This document shows, one piece after another, positions 21,976 through 24,081 of a DNA stretch of 24,081 bases. This DNA is from Thioalkalivibrio sp. (GTDB lineage Bacteria > Pseudomonadota > Gammaproteobacteria > Ectothiorhodospirales > Ectothiorhodospiraceae), in the NCBI GenBank assembly GCA_007136145.1, contig SLHN01000246.1, positions 1-24,081 on the forward strand, in the 5' to 3' direction. Position numbers and translations under genes: made by a program. How positions within the stretch are numbered: the first letter of the stretch is position 1; the number at the start of each line of letters is the position of its first letter. The notes below the pieces were generated by a model that was not told the origin of the DNA, searched no databases, and saw nothing but the letters and a program-made list of their open reading frames with translations.

Positions 21976-23118
21976 TTACAACTCCACTTGCACCAGGTCC
22001 GAAGACATTGCGGCAATGGCAGCCTCGAGGTCGACCTGATCCGGGTTCTCCGGACTTTGCTCCAGGAGTGCGGCGAGCAATTCGGATTGTTCGAGAATTC
22101 GTTGATCTCCATCCCGCGATTGCACATAGGCTGCCCAGGGAACGAAGTTGGTTTTCGGGAACGTCTCCCCGAGCTGCGGCGAGATGTCGATATTCAGACC
22201 CGAAATGTGCAGCAGGCGCTTGCCGCGATAGCTTGGCGCCTGTGCAGCGGTGCGAAAGGCCCGATCAAACTCAACCTGGGTGTTGATCTGTGCCGCCGCG
22301 AGTAGCGGGCGACGAGAGGTCACGATCCATGGCATCGCGCCGATCAGACCCAGCTCCTGCTGGTCTCGGCCCTCCGGGGTTTCGTCCAGTTCGCGTTGAA
22401 AGGAGAACATGTTGGGAACGAGCCTGGCCCCGATCGAGGTGCGCTGCCCCTCCTGCGGTTCCAGGTCCGTCCAATCGCGCTGCAGTGAGGCGGCAGCAAC
22501 AAAACTCTTCGAGGTGCTGTACGTCCGAACCGGTGTGAACTCGCCATCGGGGTCACGTTCGACCAGACGCCGAAGGTTGAGAAACAGCCCTTCGGTACGG
22601 TTGCCGCGCAGAAGTCCGTTGTCGATCCGTACGCACAGTTTTCCATGCCAGCGCTCCAGCAGAATGCTTCTCTGCGCAAAACGGTATTCCTTCAGGTACG
22701 GCGCGACCACCGCCGCGAGCTTGCCACAACTGGTCGTATGCTCCGCCCGCTCGGCATGAATCCGACGATACGTCCCGAATTCACGGCTGTCGGGATCGTA
22801 ACCGACATGGCTTGCCTGAATGATCACCAGATCCTGGCCGTGCTCGGCGAACGGCCCATGACGCTGCGTGGCCACGATCGCACCACCGCGCCCGTGATTG
22901 AATGGAAAGGTACCGAAATGTTTTGCAATCAGAATCGTTGGGTAGCCTTGGCTTTCGTCGGAACAAAAGGCACGCGAGGGCAGCATCCTGCCTGGCTCGA
23001 AACCCATGCTTCGACAAAAGTTGTAAAGGCGGGGCACGAAGCTGCCGTAGCTCATTATCGCGTTGTCGATCCGGAATGCGCGGAGAAGTTCTTCGACATT
23101 GATTGCGGAATTGAGCAT
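21976..23118 (-). CDS. LCIB-like (theta/beta-type) carbonic anhydrase homologue, putative
   Basis: A 380-residue protein without signal peptide or membrane helix, so probably cytoplasmic. I recognise it only by motif order. FCSDES (Cys52, Asp54), a histidine/glycine-rich stretch HFGTFPFNHGRGGAIVATQR, ASHVGYD (His104), and HTTSCGKL (Cys131) follow the CRDE ... HIGI ... SACGA order of the limiting-CO2-inducible LCIB/LCIC family, whose members hold zinc with Cys-His-Cys in a beta-carbonic-anhydrase-like site. Cys52-x-Asp54 also resembles the CxD dyad of beta-carbonic anhydrases, but the arginine expected two residues after that Asp is Ser56. The C-terminal 240 residues have no motif I know. It follows the two Roadblock genes by 160 nt on the same strand. 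A role in inorganic-carbon handling is inference; the protein itself is surely real. Confidence 0.8.
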   Translation of the reverse strand: MLNSAINVEELLRAFRIDNAIMSYGSFVPRLYNFCRSMGFEPGRMLPSRAFCSDESQGYPTILIAKHFGTFPFNHGRGGAIVATQRHGPFAEHGQDLVIIQASHVGYDPDSREFGTYRRIHAERAEHTTSCGKLAAVVAPYLKEYRFAQRSILLERWHGKLCVRIDNGLLRGNRTEGLFLNLRRLVERDPDGEFTPVRTYSTSKSFVAAASLQRDWTDLEPQEGQRTSIGARLVPNMFSFQRELDETPEGRDQQELGLIGAMPWIVTSRRPLLAAAQINTQVEFDRAFRTAAQAPSYRGKRLLHISGLNIDISPQLGETFPKTNFVPWAAYVQSRDGDQRILEQSELLAALLEQSPENPDQVDLEAAIAAMSSDLVQVEL

Positions 23119-23279
23119 GCTTGGCTGGAGCCTGTTCGAAACGGAGAGGGGAGGCGCGAGGGAACTCCGCTGCCGCAGCGGACAGCAAAGTGACAGCCCG
23201 ACACTTTACCATGCCCCGAAAACCACCGACAGACCCCACCGTCCCCCCCGCGCTGGGATGGCACCCATTGCAGCCAGCG

Positions 23280-23744
23280 TCAACTCCTGAATACACCGCG
23301 ATAGACCGTCCTGGCTCTCGGCGGCACTTCCTGCGCAGCCGGTTCCGGACTGGCACTCGGTGTGGGATCCGGCTTTGGCGCGGGCTTCTCGACAACCGGA
23401 TCGCGAGGATGAAGGGCTTCCTCTTTCAAGGCTGCACCCGCGGACCGCACCGAGATATGGAGCAACGAAAAATTGATCTGCTTGCTGGTCAGCAAAGTCA
23501 GTACCAGATCGCGGTCGATACGGTACCCGAGAAGGTAGTTTTCATCGAGCTCGAAGTAGATTTCGTTATGGCTGCGGCCGATACTCTCGACCCCGCTGAA
23601 GATCTGCTCGAGCATCTTCCCCATTGCGGCCAGGTTGTCGTCCAACACCTGGGGAAACGTTGTCGCGACGATCCTGCCGCCGTGATAAAGGCACCCATGT
23701 TCGACGCCGGTCAATTGTTCGAGATCTTTCAGGATGGCTTCCAT
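23280..23744 (-). CDS. Roadblock/LC7-like protein with proline-rich C-terminal tail
   Basis: A 154-residue protein. Residues 1-105 look like a Roadblock/LC7 alpha-beta fold (MEAILKDLEQLTGVEHGCLYHGGRIVATTFP, then an amphipathic helix and NEIYFELDENYLLGYRIDRDLVLTLL). It lacks a catalytic motif, as expected, since such proteins scaffold or regulate small Ras-like GTPases by dimerising. Residues 112-147 form a Pro/Ala/Glu-rich linker ending in a basic tail RTVYRGVFRS, suggesting a flexible docking peptide. It starts 3 nt after the stop of the upstream Roadblock gene, so the two are probably co-translated and may heterodimerise. Assignment is by fold pattern; the partner is not in the window. Confidence 0.72.
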   Translation of the reverse strand: MEAILKDLEQLTGVEHGCLYHGGRIVATTFPQVLDDNLAAMGKMLEQIFSGVESIGRSHNEIYFELDENYLLGYRIDRDLVLTLLTSKQINFSLLHISVRSAGAALKEEALHPRDPVVEKPAPKPDPTPSASPEPAAQEVPPRARTVYRGVFRS

Positions 23745-23747
23745 CGG

Positions 23748-24071
23748 TCAATCCCACTGTAGCAAGTCGTGAATCTGCTGCTTCAGGATGCGAACGGACG
23801 TCCGATTGTCGGCGATCACACCCAGCGCCTGGTCCTTCTCCACATACATCGTGATCAGGTCGTCACCGGCGCTCTTGAGAATCACCTCCCTCACCCGACC
23901 CATGTTGGCCACATGTTCGACCGATGGAACCATCCCGCCGAGAAAGCCGATGAACTCCATCAACTGCCCCTCCTGGATGGTCGATTCCACGATATCGCCC
24001 ATCGCATCTGTAACAGCGGCCCCGCGAACACCTCTGAGCCCCATTACCTTTCCGGCGATCTCTTCGTTCAT
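23748..24071 (-). CDS. Roadblock/LC7 domain protein
   Basis: A 107-residue single-domain protein with the canonical Roadblock/LC7 layout: helix EIAGKVMGLRGVRGAAVTDAMG, strand IVEST, a long helix through FIGFLGGMVPSVEHVANM, strands REVILKSAGDDLITMYVEKDQALGVIAD, and a final helix. Family members regulate small GTPases such as MglA or act as scaffolds. The ATG at 24071 lies 10 nt from the window edge and has no visible ribosome site, so a start further upstream is possible. The second Roadblock gene follows after 3 nt. A cognate GTPase might lie upstream, outside the window. Confidence 0.82.
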   Translation of the reverse strand: MNEEIAGKVMGLRGVRGAAVTDAMGDIVESTIQEGQLMEFIGFLGGMVPSVEHVANMGRVREVILKSAGDDLITMYVEKDQALGVIADNRTSVRILKQQIHDLLQWD

Positions 24072-24081
24072 GGCGTGGTTC

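Noticed and set aside
21772..22305. Plus-strand frames starting in the intergenic repeat
   Set aside because: They run through the palindromic repeat and then antisense to the 380-residue gene; no ribosome site or motif.
23110..23140. GGAGCCTGTTCG resembling the element end near the LCIB-like gene start
   Set aside because: Similarity stops after about 11 bases, with no CTAG and no opposite arm; probably chance.
1..24081. Search for CRISPR arrays, tRNA genes, prophage or toxin-antitoxin modules
   Set aside because: No regularly spaced direct repeats, no tRNA-like cloverleaf and no phage or toxin-type gene were seen.

Overview
The window is GC-rich, densely coded chromosomal DNA of a gammaproteobacterium. 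The gene orders lptD-surA-pdxA-rsmA-apaG-apaH and mrdA-rodA-mltB-rlpA-dacA-ybeD-lipB are gammaproteobacterial cores. The mltB and D-amino acid aminotransferase insertions, the repeat content and the last operon suggest a Chromatiales-like (Ectothiorhodospiraceae-type) organism. That placement is inference; nothing here fixes the genus. I see no tRNA, rRNA, CRISPR array, prophage or intact transposase.

Layout. (1) 1-2047, minus: an ElyC-like envelope protein coupled (TAATG) to a large exported AsmA/YdbH-like protein that runs off the left edge. (2) 2412-4223, plus: ibaG (BolA family), a small HEACH-motif putative metalloprotein, then lipA. (3) 4385-13434, minus: lipB, ybeD, D-amino acid aminotransferase, dacA, rlpA, mltB, rodA, mrdA and ppa (transcribed from ppa towards lipB). 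This is the cell-elongation and septal peptidoglycan cluster joined to the lipoate genes. (4) 13700-21643, plus: lptD, surA, pdxA, rsmA, glk, apaG, apaH, mostly with 4-nt ATGA overlaps. (5) 21976-24071, minus: two Roadblock/LC7 proteins followed by a 380-residue protein whose Cys/His pattern resembles the LCIB-type (theta) carbonic anhydrases.

The most unusual feature is a 167-bp palindromic, MITE-like element flanked by CTAG. A full copy lies between convergent lipA and lipB, a half copy forms the 3' end of lipB, a 29-bp remnant follows ybeD, and a diverged full-length copy lies between lptD and surA. In each case the outer TAG of the element is the stop codon of the adjacent gene. The lptD-surA copy is open in the surA frame and supplies possible surA start codons and the arginines of its signal-peptide n-region. 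The lipB frame is repeat-derived at both ends. A second repeat family (CGTAGGGTG ends) lies at 21746-21855, with a fragment at 2258-2285.

How the genes work together: regions 3 and 4 both serve the envelope. PBP2/RodA synthesise lateral-wall peptidoglycan, MltB, RlpA and DacA trim it, and SurA and LptD handle outer-membrane protein and LPS assembly. LipB and LipA make protein-bound lipoate. Ppa, PdxA, RsmA, Glk and ApaG/H are housekeeping metabolism and RNA or nucleotide functions carried in the same transcripts.
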